Shown: positions 33,282 to 43,039, counted from the stretch's first letter. The stretch is DNA of 64,000 bases from JASEHD01 sp964471945 (GCA_964471945.1 CAYYIJ010000002.1:1-64000); one strand, 5' to 3'. Translations and numbers: made by a program. Notes: a model not told the origin generated them from the sequence alone.

Positions 33282-34139
33282 ATGATGCCAAAACTAAAAA
33301 TATTGATAATGTTTTTGATTCTCCTCAATACAGACCTAAAATCTCAAGATGTGAGCGACATCGGTATCGGTGGCGGCAATGGAATAGTGTTAATTCCGGC
33401 GTTAACTACTACCCCGCTATCTGAATTTCGTTTTCAGACAAACCACGAATTTTTCACTCATAAAAAACTAAACAGCGTAACATCATTAAACCTCACCGCT
33501 GGTTTTTCTACCCATCTGGAACTATTTCTTAAAGCGTCCACCGAAGATTGGGCGAACTCAACACCTTTGAGGCGAATAGGATATGGCGCCAAGTTTATAC
33601 TGCCAATAAGCGTTAATATAATTAATCAGCCCGCGATCTGGTTCGAGAGTATTAACGGAGTTAATGACCTTGACAACTCTCTTTTAAAAAGCAAACTAAT
33701 TCATACCGCCGCAGTTATCAACCCGGCTATTTTAAATTTCACGCCAACAATCCTGGTAGGAATTACAGCTGCAAATTCATCTAATCGATTATTTGTTGGG
33801 GCTGGAACTTCGCAAACAATAAGCGAGGAAATTAGGTTGGGCTCTGAGATTTCTTACAACTACTACGGTTCAGGCGATGTGCGTGGATCTGTCTTAATAA
33901 ATAAACGTATATTTTCAAATGTAGGGATACAATTTGTGTCAACTTATCTCGCATCATCATCATTGCACACCTGGTCGTTTTCTCTTGGCTTAGTTCTGTC
34001 CACTTCTCAAATAAATTTTAGCCCGCAAGCATTAGAACAGAGTGATAAAAAATTAATACCCGATATTGATGATTTGATTAAGAGCCTTGAAGATGAAGGC
34101 AAAAAAGATGAAACGGAAGAAAATAAAAATGATAAATAA
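33282..34139 (+). CDS. Predicted outer-membrane protein of the cytochrome cluster
   Basis: The 285-residue protein has a signal peptide (about 1-21, ending LKSQ) and alternating hydrophobic strands typical of a small beta-barrel (for example TSLNLTAGFSTHLELFLKAS, GYGAKFILPISVNII). The C-terminus is a charged acidic/lysine tail (about 255-285), odd for a barrel and perhaps a peptidoglycan- or partner-binding extension. It begins one base after the cytochrome stop and overlaps the NHL lipoprotein start. The family was not recognised; it may anchor the adjacent propeller. Confidence 0.6.
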   Translation: MMPKLKILIMFLILLNTDLKSQDVSDIGIGGGNGIVLIPALTTTPLSEFRFQTNHEFFTHKKLNSVTSLNLTAGFSTHLELFLKASTEDWANSTPLRRIGYGAKFILPISVNIINQPAIWFESINGVNDLDNSLLKSKLIHTAAVINPAILNFTPTILVGITAANSSNRLFVGAGTSQTISEEIRLGSEISYNYYGSGDVRGSVLINKRIFSNVGIQFVSTYLASSSLHTWSFSLGLVLSTSQINFSPQALEQSDKKLIPDIDDLIKSLEDEGKKDETEENKNDK

Positions 34140-35142
34140 ATATATAATAATTACGCTGCAAGTTTTAATTGCTTTTTTGTTGATGAGCTGCGGCGCATCA
34201 AAGGATGCTCAAAAAGTTGAGCTCGTTTGGCCCTTGCCTCCGGATGAGCCTCGTGTAAAATATATTAAAACTTATCAGAGCGAGGATGAATTCCTCTCTG
34301 GATTTGGTAAAGCCGTTCAGATCATAGCTGGCGACAAATCTACTATAGGCTTATCACGACCTTTTGACGTTACAACCGATGGAAAAGGTAAAATATTTGT
34401 CTCGGATATGGAACAGGGGTTAGTGATGTTCGATGAAGTAGAAAAAAAGGTTATTCCCTTAGGACAAAAAAGTATATATCCGCTTGGCAGAGTAATTGGA
34501 ATAGCGTACGGTAATAACAAACTCTTTGTCGGCTCAGTGGAAATCAAGGGAATCGTCGCGCTAACACTCGATGGAGAAGTAATCCAAACTATCGGAGCTT
34601 TAGGACAGTTTCAAAATCCGGTTGATGTAGCTTATGACAAATATTTAAACCGTGTAATCGTTGTAGATAATAAAATACATCAAGTGGTTGTATTTTCTGA
34701 GCTTGGTGATTCGTTGTTTACTATTGGACAAAGAGGCGAAGGCGATGGTGAATTTAATTTTCCGCAAAGCGCCGCTATTGACAAACAAAGTAATATTTAT
34801 GTTGTGGATGCTTTCAATTATAGAGTCCAAGTTTTTGATAAAGATGGAAAGTTTATTCGCAAGTATGGTCAGCAGGGCGATGTTTATGGATTGTTTAGCC
34901 GTCCTAAGGGTATTGCTTTAGACAACTATAATAATATCTATGTTGTAGATGCTATACACAACAACTTCCAGATTTTTAATAACGACTTCGAACTGCTTAT
35001 GTTCGTCGGTAGATATGCAGTAGATGATAATAAAGGTTTTATGAATCCTGTTGGTATCGACATAGATGAATCAAACAGGATATACGTAGCAGATCAGTTG
35101 AATTCGCGCGTACAAGTATTTCAACTGTTAAAAGGTGATTAA
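34129..35142 (+). CDS. NHL-repeat beta-propeller lipoprotein
   Basis: I choose ATG 34129 (MINKYIIITL), which gives a proper lipoprotein signal with lipobox LMSCG; the 14 codons before are Lys-rich and implausible. The mature part contains about six NHL repeats (examples: GEGDGEFNFPQSAAIDKQSNIYVVDAFNYRVQVFDKDG and FSRPKGIALDNYNNIYVVDAIHNNFQIFN), forming a beta-propeller. The N-terminal motif VWPLPPDEPRVKYI is shared with the paralogue at 40026. It overlaps the previous gene by 11 bases. NHL propellers recur next to multihaem cytochromes in electron-conducting bacteria and probably act as assembly or docking factors. Confidence 0.85.
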   Translation: MINKYIIITLQVLIAFLLMSCGASKDAQKVELVWPLPPDEPRVKYIKTYQSEDEFLSGFGKAVQIIAGDKSTIGLSRPFDVTTDGKGKIFVSDMEQGLVMFDEVEKKVIPLGQKSIYPLGRVIGIAYGNNKLFVGSVEIKGIVALTLDGEVIQTIGALGQFQNPVDVAYDKYLNRVIVVDNKIHQVVVFSELGDSLFTIGQRGEGDGEFNFPQSAAIDKQSNIYVVDAFNYRVQVFDKDGKFIRKYGQQGDVYGLFSRPKGIALDNYNNIYVVDAIHNNFQIFNNDFELLMFVGRYAVDDNKGFMNPVGIDIDESNRIYVADQLNSRVQVFQLLKGD

Positions 35143-35223
35143 ATTATTTTCTCATACGCCTCGTGAGAGATTAATTACAATTAACGATGAGGCAAATAAG
35201 ATAACAAATTAAGGAGTAATTTC

Positions 35224-35973
35224 ATGAAAAAAATCCTTTTCTTAACCACACTGATACTTATTGTGTCAACATGGGTTATGGCACAAACGCAAGGAACTGC
35301 GTTTATGGCAGGTGCAAAGCACGATCTAAGAGTAAACTCCGGAAAAGCATCGCAAGATTCGATTGCCGGCGCATCCGATAGGTTATGCTCATATTGCCAT
35401 TCACCACACATTCCTGCAGCCGGAATCAAAGACCCACTTTGGGCACGCGCTGCAAAAGGTACGAACAATTGGGGTAAATATTCTGGTCAACAATTAGATG
35501 CAACGGTTGTTGATCCGTCCGACCCAACCGGTGACCAACATAAGAATGAATCAAATATGTGTATAAGCTGCCACGACGGCACTGCTATGTACACATCTGC
35601 GTCTTATGTTAAGAGACCACATGTTTCCAGTAACCCAACCTGGACTGGCGGCAGCCCGATTGCTTTCACAGCACGTAAATCGAATTATGGAACACGTGGA
35701 AGAAATGCAATAGTCGGTGGAACCGATTATGTGGATTTAAGCCACACACATCCTGTTAATTTTGATTATAGTGATGCAGTAACAGCGGACGGGGGACTTT
35801 ATGCTTCAGTTAACCCAAAGTATGTTTTCCATGATGGTACACAAAAAATTGGACGTTTGTTTAATGACAAGGTTCAATGTTCATCCTGTCATAATCCACA
35901 CAAGAAGGACACAAAAATGCTTCAAGGAGATACCGCTGATGGGAAGCTTTGTGTTGCATGTCATGCAAAGTAA
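35224..35973 (+). CDS. OmcE-like tetrahaem c-type cytochrome (candidate filament subunit)
   Basis: The 249-residue protein has a signal peptide (about 1-21, cut after VMAQ) and four CxxCH motifs: CSYCHSPH, CISCHDGTAMY, CSSCHNPHKK and CVACHAK at the very end. The order (AKHDL near the mature N-terminus, SPH...LW, SCHDGTA, HPVNFDYSDA) resembles OmcE-type cytochromes, which polymerise into extracellular filaments. A strong AAGGAG lies about 8 bases before the ATG and an intrinsic terminator follows the gene, both suiting high expression. Polymerisation is inferred from family resemblance and context, not shown. If not a filament, it is a small periplasmic carrier. Confidence 0.8.
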   Translation: MKKILFLTTLILIVSTWVMAQTQGTAFMAGAKHDLRVNSGKASQDSIAGASDRLCSYCHSPHIPAAGIKDPLWARAAKGTNNWGKYSGQQLDATVVDPSDPTGDQHKNESNMCISCHDGTAMYTSASYVKRPHVSSNPTWTGGSPIAFTARKSNYGTRGRNAIVGGTDYVDLSHTHPVNFDYSDAVTADGGLYASVNPKYVFHDGTQKIGRLFNDKVQCSSCHNPHKKDTKMLQGDTADGKLCVACHAK

Positions 35974-35994
35974 TCTCGGTTAGTTGTGTATAAA

Positions 35995-36029
35995 ATTCTG
36001 GGGCTTTTTTAATGCCCCAGAATATTTTT
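35995..36029 (+). terminator. Intrinsic terminator after the tetrahaem cytochrome
   Basis: A perfect 10-bp stem, ATTCTGGGGC (35995-36004) with GCCCCAGAAT (36014-36023), and a T-rich loop is followed by ATTTTT. It lies 22 bases after the cytochrome stop and would let that gene be expressed apart from the genes below. Confidence 0.85.
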
Positions 36030-36057
36030 ACTATTTAATATTATTGGCAAGGGAATT

Positions 36058-37731
36058 TTGTTGAGAGTTAGTATTAAGATATTAATCTTATGGCTGGCAT
36101 TTGATTTTATATCATTTAGCCAAATTAGCTATTGGGGTGGTGATGTACGGTACCAATTCCAATATCATGATGTTTCTACATCAGATATTATATCAAAATT
36201 TTATCGGCATAGTCCCAGAATATCGCTTAAGACTTCAGGATATATTTTATCCCCCTCTATAGCTTCGATAAATCTTAGCTCATCCCTATTTACAAATTTC
36301 AATCAATCACATTCTAAGAATTTTTATTTTTCTTCCAAACAAATCTCTTGCAATTATTACAATTTAAATGCTACAATTCTTCCCGAATTTTTAATAAGAT
36401 TTAATATAACTGCATCTGAAAACGAAATTGAATCGAAATCCGAAACCGCGAGTTATTCTGAATATCCGTCTGATTTCAGGAACAGCCAGCAAAGAATAAA
36501 CTTAAGTTCAGATAAAATTGAATTTTTACCTAACATCAGTTTATCCGTTGGCAGAAGCAGAAATTGGTCTGTCTCATCTTATTCAAAAACTGATCAAACT
36601 CAACACGACTATTCAATATCATTATCAAGAGGAACAGGTAATTCAAACATTTCACTTTCAGGATATATGATTGAAAATTTCGAAAAATCAAGAGAATATT
36701 ATAATCGTTATTACCGTATCCAGTTAAATGGCATGAAAGAAATCTCGAAAACGGGTAAGCTCAATTTTAATTCTGAACATTATCGACACAGTTCATTTAC
36801 TTTCACAAATCTTAATACAAATTACAACGACAAAGCAAGCGAACAATTGAGATATCAAACATTAATTTCAGGAAGGATTTCTGAAACCGAGGTTACTTCA
36901 AACGTTAGCTACGGACTTTCACAGTCCGTTAATTATTCATTTGAAAAACATTATCATTTGGGTTATAGTATTAACGGCGGGGGTGCAAGTGATTATTTTA
37001 TTATCGATAAACCGAGTGGAGTGTTCCGAAAAATTAATACATTCGGATTAGGGAATGGGGCTACCTTTCAACACAATAGACAGATAGGTAATTTGGGATT
37101 TGGGAACGGATTAACAATCGGTTACAGCAGACAGTTTAATCCTGACAAACAATATTCTATAAATTACGGTCTGAGCAGCTCAATTACCACCGATATCAAC
37201 GGTATTGGTGTTAATGGAAACTTTGATATCGGAGGGAGCCGAACATATTTATTCTTAGAACGAGCCGAGTTTTCAAAGAACGCAACCTTATCGCTTTCAA
37301 CAAGATTGTTTGACGTAGTTTCGTCTGAAACAGTAATAGATTATCGCGACGAAAAAATAACAGAATCTGAATCATTTGAACGCACCTTTCGGCAAATACG
37401 TATGAACCAACGGCTTCACGGTTCTGCTTATTATTACATTCCGATGAATTTAAGTTTCAGCGGCAGTGTTTTCTTGAACATGTTTCCGAAATTAACTAAA
37501 CACTATAACGCCAATTTTTCTTTCAGCAGCCCCTATTTTTTCGTCGCAAATCTATCGTTTGCATATTCAATTTCTTTTTCTTACGAACCTTTTTATCGCC
37601 GTACAATAATAGACCACACTGCTGAATTTAGATATTCGTTGAGAGCGTTGCAGTTTCATCTTAAATTGAGAGAACATAAATACATCAACAATCGGCGGGA
37701 TGTACTATTTACAATTATCCGTCCGTTTTAA
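36058..37731 (+). CDS. Large predicted outer-membrane beta-barrel of the cytochrome cluster
   Basis: The 557-residue protein begins with TTG (36058 or 36061, after an AAGGG sequence) and a signal peptide ending near ISFSQ. The rest is almost wholly amphipathic strands separated by Ser/Asn/Tyr-rich turns, with aromatic residues at strand ends and a final Phe (TIIRPF), the usual barrel-insertion signal. Length and strand content suggest a 20-26-strand porin of the MtrB/OmbB type in size, but no family motif is recognised. Position in the cytochrome cluster implies a conduit for electrons or a secretion pore for cytochromes. Confidence 0.72.
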   Translation: MLRVSIKILILWLAFDFISFSQISYWGGDVRYQFQYHDVSTSDIISKFYRHSPRISLKTSGYILSPSIASINLSSSLFTNFNQSHSKNFYFSSKQISCNYYNLNATILPEFLIRFNITASENEIESKSETASYSEYPSDFRNSQQRINLSSDKIEFLPNISLSVGRSRNWSVSSYSKTDQTQHDYSISLSRGTGNSNISLSGYMIENFEKSREYYNRYYRIQLNGMKEISKTGKLNFNSEHYRHSSFTFTNLNTNYNDKASEQLRYQTLISGRISETEVTSNVSYGLSQSVNYSFEKHYHLGYSINGGGASDYFIIDKPSGVFRKINTFGLGNGATFQHNRQIGNLGFGNGLTIGYSRQFNPDKQYSINYGLSSSITTDINGIGVNGNFDIGGSRTYLFLERAEFSKNATLSLSTRLFDVVSSETVIDYRDEKITESESFERTFRQIRMNQRLHGSAYYYIPMNLSFSGSVFLNMFPKLTKHYNANFSFSSPYFFVANLSFAYSISFSYEPFYRRTIIDHTAEFRYSLRALQFHLKLREHKYINNRRDVLFTIIRPF

Positions 37732-37745
37732 TTCTTTAATAAATT

Positions 37746-39908
37746 ATGAATAAATATATAAAACCTGCAATAATTACGATAATCGGAGTTGTATTATCAG
37801 TCTCAGCATTTATGCCTGCAGTTGATGCTCCATTTTTTAATGATGACAACGTTTACATCATAGGCAACAAAAACTTCGACTCACCTATAAATGAAGTATG
37901 GAAATTCTTTTTTAAGCGAACAAACAATTACGAGTATTTGCCAATCCGAGATATCGTGTATCGTGTCGAGTATGAAATGTTTGGCGAGAATCCATTAGGT
38001 TATCGCATAGTTAATTATTTGTTATATATTCTTTGCTGTCATCTGGTTTACCGTGCATCCAAATTAATTGTGCAATTATTCAAACAAAAGAACTTAATCT
38101 CAGGCGAAACACTAGTTGGATGGATGCCAGCTATAATTACAATTATGTTTGCAGCGCATCCTGCACATGTCGAATCGGTGGTTTGGATTTCGAGTATGAA
38201 AGATTTGCTTTCCGGTGTGTTTATGTTTCTTGCATTGTTCTATTTCATAAAAGGTATTATAGGTGAAGCGTTAATAAAAAAGTATCTTTATTCAAGCTGG
38301 GTTTTATTTTTAGCGGCTTTGCTATCTAAATCTACTGTAATACCTCTCGTATTTATGATTTTTGTTATTGCGTCTGTCCGCTTTGGAATCAGCAGACAAA
38401 ATTTTAAACAAGTATTCAAAACAACACAGCCATTTTTGATAATAGGAGTTGTGTTCCTTTTTGTTTACATGCATTTCGGTTCCGACTCGAAGATTCTTGC
38501 TGCGCCGTTTTTGTTTGGAACGCTTGAATCAGTAGTCAACAATTTTCATATTCCGATACTCATACTCGGATATCTTGTTCGTATTGCACTTATACCGATT
38601 AATTTACGGTTGATTTATGATGTAATAGATTTTGGAGCACCCTTTATTATTGCCATTGTATTCGGAGCAGTTTGCATAATTGTCAGCATATTTGCTTTAC
38701 GTTATCTCAACAGACGGCTTACACTTATAGCTTTTGGAATAATTTGGTTTACCGTTTTTACTTTGCCATACCTTCAAATTATTCCATTCAATTCGTGGTC
38801 ATTTGCAAGCGAACGGTATCTGTTCCTTTCAATCTATGGATTAGTACTCATGATTGCAGCGGTGATTATATCATTGAATAAAAAAACAGGTATGATTATT
38901 ACCATCAGCATTGTTATTTTTTATCTTTCGAGTACATTTAGTTACAGTTCTATCTGGAAAACTCAGGATACACTGGTCGAAAATAATGCACGTTACAATC
39001 CCAATAATACTTCCTCACAAATGATGTATGTTGAATTAGTACTCATACCACAGAAACGGTATGGCGAAGCATTAGAAATTGCTGCCAAATCAGGGAAAAC
39101 TGAAATAGATAAAGAACGCTTTGTTCGTTACATCAAAGTTTTTCAAGCTTACGATTATGAACAGTGGGATGAAATCGAAAAGCATTGCGAGTGGTTAGAA
39201 GGAATGACGGGTATGAATAGCTCGAACGGATTTTTGAACATCCTTGCTACACATTATGAGAATAAAAAAGATTTTCTAAAAGCTATTGAATATTATTACT
39301 ATGCAATGGAAGGAACTTACACAAATGAAGATCGAAATGTGTACGCTCAAGTAATCGAGAGGTTGCGTCATTCATACACACATAAGATAGACGAATTGGA
39401 ATCGTTGATAAAAAAATCACCAAATCATGTAAATATGATCGGGGCTTTAGCAAATCAACAGATGCAAATATTTATGTTAGATGAAGCCCAGACAAATTAC
39501 GCTAAGGTGCTGCGGCTTGATCCGGAAAACAAAATAGCACATTATAATCTTGGCTTGCTGTTACGTAAAAAGGGTGAGCAGCAATTGTCGGTTGAATATT
39601 TACAGCGTGCAATCGATTTAGGATTTACAAATGCGATGGTGTTTAACAACTTGGCAATCGGTTACAAAAATATTGATGAAGCGGTAAAAGCGGAAGAAAT
39701 ATTTTTAAAAGCCATCGAGGTTGACGAAAATTACTGGTATGCTTTATTTAATTTAGCCAAGTTGTATGCTGTACGCGAGAAAAATGACAAAGCTGTCGAG
39801 TATTTTCTAAAAGCTCGAAGGATAGTAATCGAACAAGGTTTATCGCCTGATAATATTGATACATATTTATCGGTTATAAACAAATCTCAAAGACCGGAAA
39901 AAGAATGA
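37746..39908 (+). CDS. GT-C-like polytopic membrane protein with C-terminal TPRs
   Basis: The N-terminal about 400 residues contain about ten hydrophobic helices with an early loop FFNDDNVY (D33, D34), where GT-C glycosyltransferases (PMT/TMTC type) keep their acidic pair. From about 450 onwards the protein is helical, with clear TPR units at about 575-715 (for example YAKVLRLDPENKIAHYNLGLLL and EIFLKAIEVDENYWYALFNLAKLYA). Such proteins can O-glycosylate secreted polypeptides. Here the target could be the cluster's secreted proteins, but no evidence links them. It follows the barrel by 14 bases. Confidence 0.75.
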   Translation: MNKYIKPAIITIIGVVLSVSAFMPAVDAPFFNDDNVYIIGNKNFDSPINEVWKFFFKRTNNYEYLPIRDIVYRVEYEMFGENPLGYRIVNYLLYILCCHLVYRASKLIVQLFKQKNLISGETLVGWMPAIITIMFAAHPAHVESVVWISSMKDLLSGVFMFLALFYFIKGIIGEALIKKYLYSSWVLFLAALLSKSTVIPLVFMIFVIASVRFGISRQNFKQVFKTTQPFLIIGVVFLFVYMHFGSDSKILAAPFLFGTLESVVNNFHIPILILGYLVRIALIPINLRLIYDVIDFGAPFIIAIVFGAVCIIVSIFALRYLNRRLTLIAFGIIWFTVFTLPYLQIIPFNSWSFASERYLFLSIYGLVLMIAAVIISLNKKTGMIITISIVIFYLSSTFSYSSIWKTQDTLVENNARYNPNNTSSQMMYVELVLIPQKRYGEALEIAAKSGKTEIDKERFVRYIKVFQAYDYEQWDEIEKHCEWLEGMTGMNSSNGFLNILATHYENKKDFLKAIEYYYYAMEGTYTNEDRNVYAQVIERLRHSYTHKIDELESLIKKSPNHVNMIGALANQQMQIFMLDEAQTNYAKVLRLDPENKIAHYNLGLLLRKKGEQQLSVEYLQRAIDLGFTNAMVFNNLAIGYKNIDEAVKAEEIFLKAIEVDENYWYALFNLAKLYAVREKNDKAVEYFLKARRIVIEQGLSPDNIDTYLSVINKSQRPEKE

Positions 39909-40025
39909 TTGATTTCCTCTCTGCAAAATCCCTTGCCAGAGAGACGAGGGTTGGAACTGCTGCTGCAAAGTGGCATTCCAATCCTCACTGTATTATATTA
40001 ATATAGCAACAAAGAAACCGATTGT

Positions 40026-41033
40026 ATGCAATGGTTTAAGAATACATATTATTTAATCTTCATCCTTCTTATTCTCATAAGAATAGAATTCGCTTTTGCC
40101 CAGAGTGAGGGTAAAAAATTGGTTTGGCCCCCCCAACCTCAGAAGGCACGCATACAACATCTTCAGACGATCAGCTCGTTGAAAGATATAGAGAAAGAAC
40201 CTTCCTTTTTTGCCAAGTTATTAAAATGGGCTTTCGGTGGCGCTACAACGTCAAAATGGTTAGTCCAACCTGTGGGTATTGCCGTTTCAGAGAATGGAAA
40301 AATTTTTGTAGCCGACCCAGGTTCAAAAGCAGTACACGTTATAGATTTGGAAGAGAGTACACACGGATATTTACTCGAATACGAAAACGATAAATTAATT
40401 TCACCCGTCGGTTTAGCAATGTCCGAAGGCGGGTTATTATACGTATCCGATTCAGAGAAAGGCGAGATTTTTGTAGTGGATGCAAAATTAAAACTGAAAT
40501 TTCGGATTAAAGAAAAACTTATCCGACCTACTGGTATGGTCATAATAAACAACAAATTGTATGTCGTCGACACAGGGCAGCACAAAATAGTTGTTTTTAA
40601 TTTGAAAGGTGAGTATTTGAGCGAATTTGGTTCACGGGGGGCGGGTGAATGTGAGTTTAATTTTCCTATAACTATAACCGCGAAAAACAACTATCTGTAT
40701 GTAGTTGACGCGTTAAACTATCGAATACAAATATTTGACCTCGAAGGTAAATACATTTCCTCGTTCGGCGAGCTTGGGAATGCGGCGGGCTTTTTTTCAA
40801 GCCCCAAAGCTATCGCTATCGATTCAGACTCAAATATTTATGTTACAGACGCAATGTTTGATAACTTCCAGATATTTAATCAGAAAGGTGAACTGCTGTT
40901 ATTGATTGGGAAATCCGGAGCTGTCGCCGGATTGTTCAGCAGTCCTAACGGAATTTTTATAGATAAATCAGATAAAATTTACGTTGTTGATACGTTCAAT
41001 AAAAGAGTACAAATTTTTAAATACATAAAATGA
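40026..41033 (+). CDS. Secreted NHL-repeat beta-propeller protein
   Basis: A paralogue of the lipoprotein at 34129 (335 aa): signal peptide (about 1-24, cut after FAFAQ), the shared VWPPQPQKARI motif, and about six NHL repeats, including NFPITITAKNNYLYVVDALNYRIQIFD and FSSPKAIAIDSDSNIYVTDAMFDNFQIFN. It lacks the lipobox Cys, so it is soluble in the periplasm or outside. Its last four bases overlap the start of the next cytochrome (ATGA), so it is coupled to it. The 117-bp gap upstream holds no clear signal. Confidence 0.85.
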   Translation: MQWFKNTYYLIFILLILIRIEFAFAQSEGKKLVWPPQPQKARIQHLQTISSLKDIEKEPSFFAKLLKWAFGGATTSKWLVQPVGIAVSENGKIFVADPGSKAVHVIDLEESTHGYLLEYENDKLISPVGLAMSEGGLLYVSDSEKGEIFVVDAKLKLKFRIKEKLIRPTGMVIINNKLYVVDTGQHKIVVFNLKGEYLSEFGSRGAGECEFNFPITITAKNNYLYVVDALNYRIQIFDLEGKYISSFGELGNAAGFFSSPKAIAIDSDSNIYVTDAMFDNFQIFNQKGELLLLIGKSGAVAGLFSSPNGIFIDKSDKIYVVDTFNKRVQIFKYIK

Positions 41034-42913
41034 TACCACGACTGTATATATTCATAACCATTGCGTTAACTGTTAGTTTTGCAACAACAGCATTTGCACA
41101 AACGAGAATTATTGATACAAAACATAATTTAAGCGTCAGCGGCACAGGCACAGTAAAAGCATTGACCGAAAGACAAACCTGTGTGTTCTGTCACACACCT
41201 CACAGCCCAAAACCAAACTCTCAGTTGTGGAATCGGCAGGATCCTGTTGGCGACTATGTTTTATATTCGAGTGAATATTTGACGAATAAAAATTATCCAA
41301 GTCCAAGCCAGCCGAATGCAGTTTCAAAACGCTGTCTTTCCTGCCACGACGGCACGATAGCGCTTGGCGCAGTTTATAATGTTTCTCCCAGTTCAATCAC
41401 GATGTCGGGTGGAATAACTACAATGCCCGAAGCATCAATTGGATACATAGGAACTTCACTCGCCGACGATCACCCTGTGGGTTATAATTATGACCCGATA
41501 GCGGATCCTGAACTCGTCGCACGTTCATTTCCATGGAATACGAGAGTAAAATTGGATCCAGATGCATCGAATGGTACTGTTGAATGCCACACCTGTCATG
41601 ATGCACACGATAACCAACACGGGAATTTTTTAAGAATGTCTAATAACAATGCAGAACTGTGCAACTTTTGTCATAACAAAACAAACTGGAATTCGTCAGC
41701 ACATCGGATATCTAATCAAGCCCTTACTCCTCCGGGTTCAAGCGCTACAACAGTTGGAGAGTGGGGATGTCGTAATTGTCATAAATCGCACAGCGGCGCT
41801 GGAAAGCCCTATCTTCGACCCCTAGTTGAAGAAAATAATTGCTTTACACCGGGTTGCCACGGCAGTTTCTTAAAAGGTAACAACACAAAAGACATCCAAA
41901 CTACTTACTCGAAAATTTTTACCCACCCAACTATAACAGTTAGCGGTAAACATCTCAATCCCGATAACGCTGGAAGTCTTAACATTCCAAACCGACACGC
42001 TGAGTGCGAAGATTGCCACAATTCACATCAAGCAAAGAAAGGACTTCATACTAAGAGGACCAATCAAGTATCGAATGTTTTGATCGGAGTAAGAGGTGTT
42101 ACGCCGCCCAACGCCGATATATGGACGCAACCCAATCAGTCAAATTATACAATTGAATATCCATCTATGCAGGAAAACCAGATTTGTTTTAAATGCCATT
42201 CGTCGTATGCTTTTGGAATTGTTCCCAATGGCGTAACGACTATTATTGGTCCTTCGGGTACAAACTTAACGGACCAAGCAATGGAATTTAATCCAGCAAA
42301 CAAATCGGCACATCCGGTACGAGTAACTTCCGATAATTTCTTCGGCTCATCATATCCAAGAGCATTAACAACTTATCAGATGCATGATGATTGGAATCAA
42401 GTTGGCAATCAATCGATGTATTGTTCGGATTGTCATGGAAATAACCAACAGACATCTGATATGATTCCACAAGGTCCGCATGGCTCGGACCGAAAATTTA
42501 TGCTCACAGGGAAAGCTGGTTATTGGCCCACAAACGCTTTTAATATTTTATGGTCGCTTGACGATATTAAAAACAATAAAAATAACTGGCAGAATGATCT
42601 TTTCTGTACAAATTGCCATCCTGTTTTCAGTGAAGGAAATTTTAAAAATAAAGTACACGCCACTAATGTTCACCAGAGCAGTGAAGTAAAATGTATAACC
42701 TGTCATGTTGTAGTGCCTCATGGGTCAAAGCATTCAAGATTGATCGGATATGAAACTGATGTTATACCATACAATTATATGGGCAGCGGAATATTTGATA
42801 AACTGGTAATTACTAATTTTCAGAAATCATCGGGTCCTGTTGCTTATGAAAAAAATAACTGTTCTATGAATGGAATTTGTCATGATTCTCCAGAAGGTTT
42901 TTATCGAAAATAA
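41030..42913 (+). CDS. Secreted multihaem c-type cytochrome with 10 canonical and 2 unusual haem motifs
   Basis: The 627-residue protein has a signal peptide (about 1-23, cut after FAFAQ) and ten CxxCH motifs (CVFCH, CLSCH, CHTCH, CNFCH, CRNCH, CEDCH, CFKCH, CSDCH, CTNCH, CITCH). Two further motifs have longer spacers: CFTPGCH (C271-H277, C-x4-CH) and CSMNGICH (C611-H618, C-x5-CH). The N-terminal part (TKHNLSVSGTGTVKAL...CVFCHTPHSPKP...LWNR) resembles the OmcE/doubled-CXXCH type. It is likely extracellular or outer-membrane associated. It overlaps the NHL gene by 4 bases and ends the cluster. Confidence 0.87.
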   Translation: MIPRLYIFITIALTVSFATTAFAQTRIIDTKHNLSVSGTGTVKALTERQTCVFCHTPHSPKPNSQLWNRQDPVGDYVLYSSEYLTNKNYPSPSQPNAVSKRCLSCHDGTIALGAVYNVSPSSITMSGGITTMPEASIGYIGTSLADDHPVGYNYDPIADPELVARSFPWNTRVKLDPDASNGTVECHTCHDAHDNQHGNFLRMSNNNAELCNFCHNKTNWNSSAHRISNQALTPPGSSATTVGEWGCRNCHKSHSGAGKPYLRPLVEENNCFTPGCHGSFLKGNNTKDIQTTYSKIFTHPTITVSGKHLNPDNAGSLNIPNRHAECEDCHNSHQAKKGLHTKRTNQVSNVLIGVRGVTPPNADIWTQPNQSNYTIEYPSMQENQICFKCHSSYAFGIVPNGVTTIIGPSGTNLTDQAMEFNPANKSAHPVRVTSDNFFGSSYPRALTTYQMHDDWNQVGNQSMYCSDCHGNNQQTSDMIPQGPHGSDRKFMLTGKAGYWPTNAFNILWSLDDIKNNKNNWQNDLFCTNCHPVFSEGNFKNKVHATNVHQSSEVKCITCHVVVPHGSKHSRLIGYETDVIPYNYMGSGIFDKLVITNFQKSSGPVAYEKNNCSMNGICHDSPEGFYRK

Positions 42914-42990
42914 TTCTTTAAAAACAGGTAAATTACCCCCAAAAATAAAGGATAAAATGGATAAAACAAGATTTTACTTGATATTGTGCA

Positions 42991-43018
42991 TTGACAAGTT
43001 TATATTTAATATTAGAAT
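42991..43018 (+). promoter_or_regulatory. Strong sigma-70-type promoter for a 38-residue protein
   Basis: Perfect -35 TTGACA (42991-42996), a 16-bp spacer and -10 TAGAAT (43013-43018, one mismatch). The small ATG frame begins at 43040, about 16 bases after the expected transcription start. Nothing else occupies the gap from 42914. Confidence 0.65.
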
Positions 43019-43039
43019 AGGATAATTTAAATAATAGCA

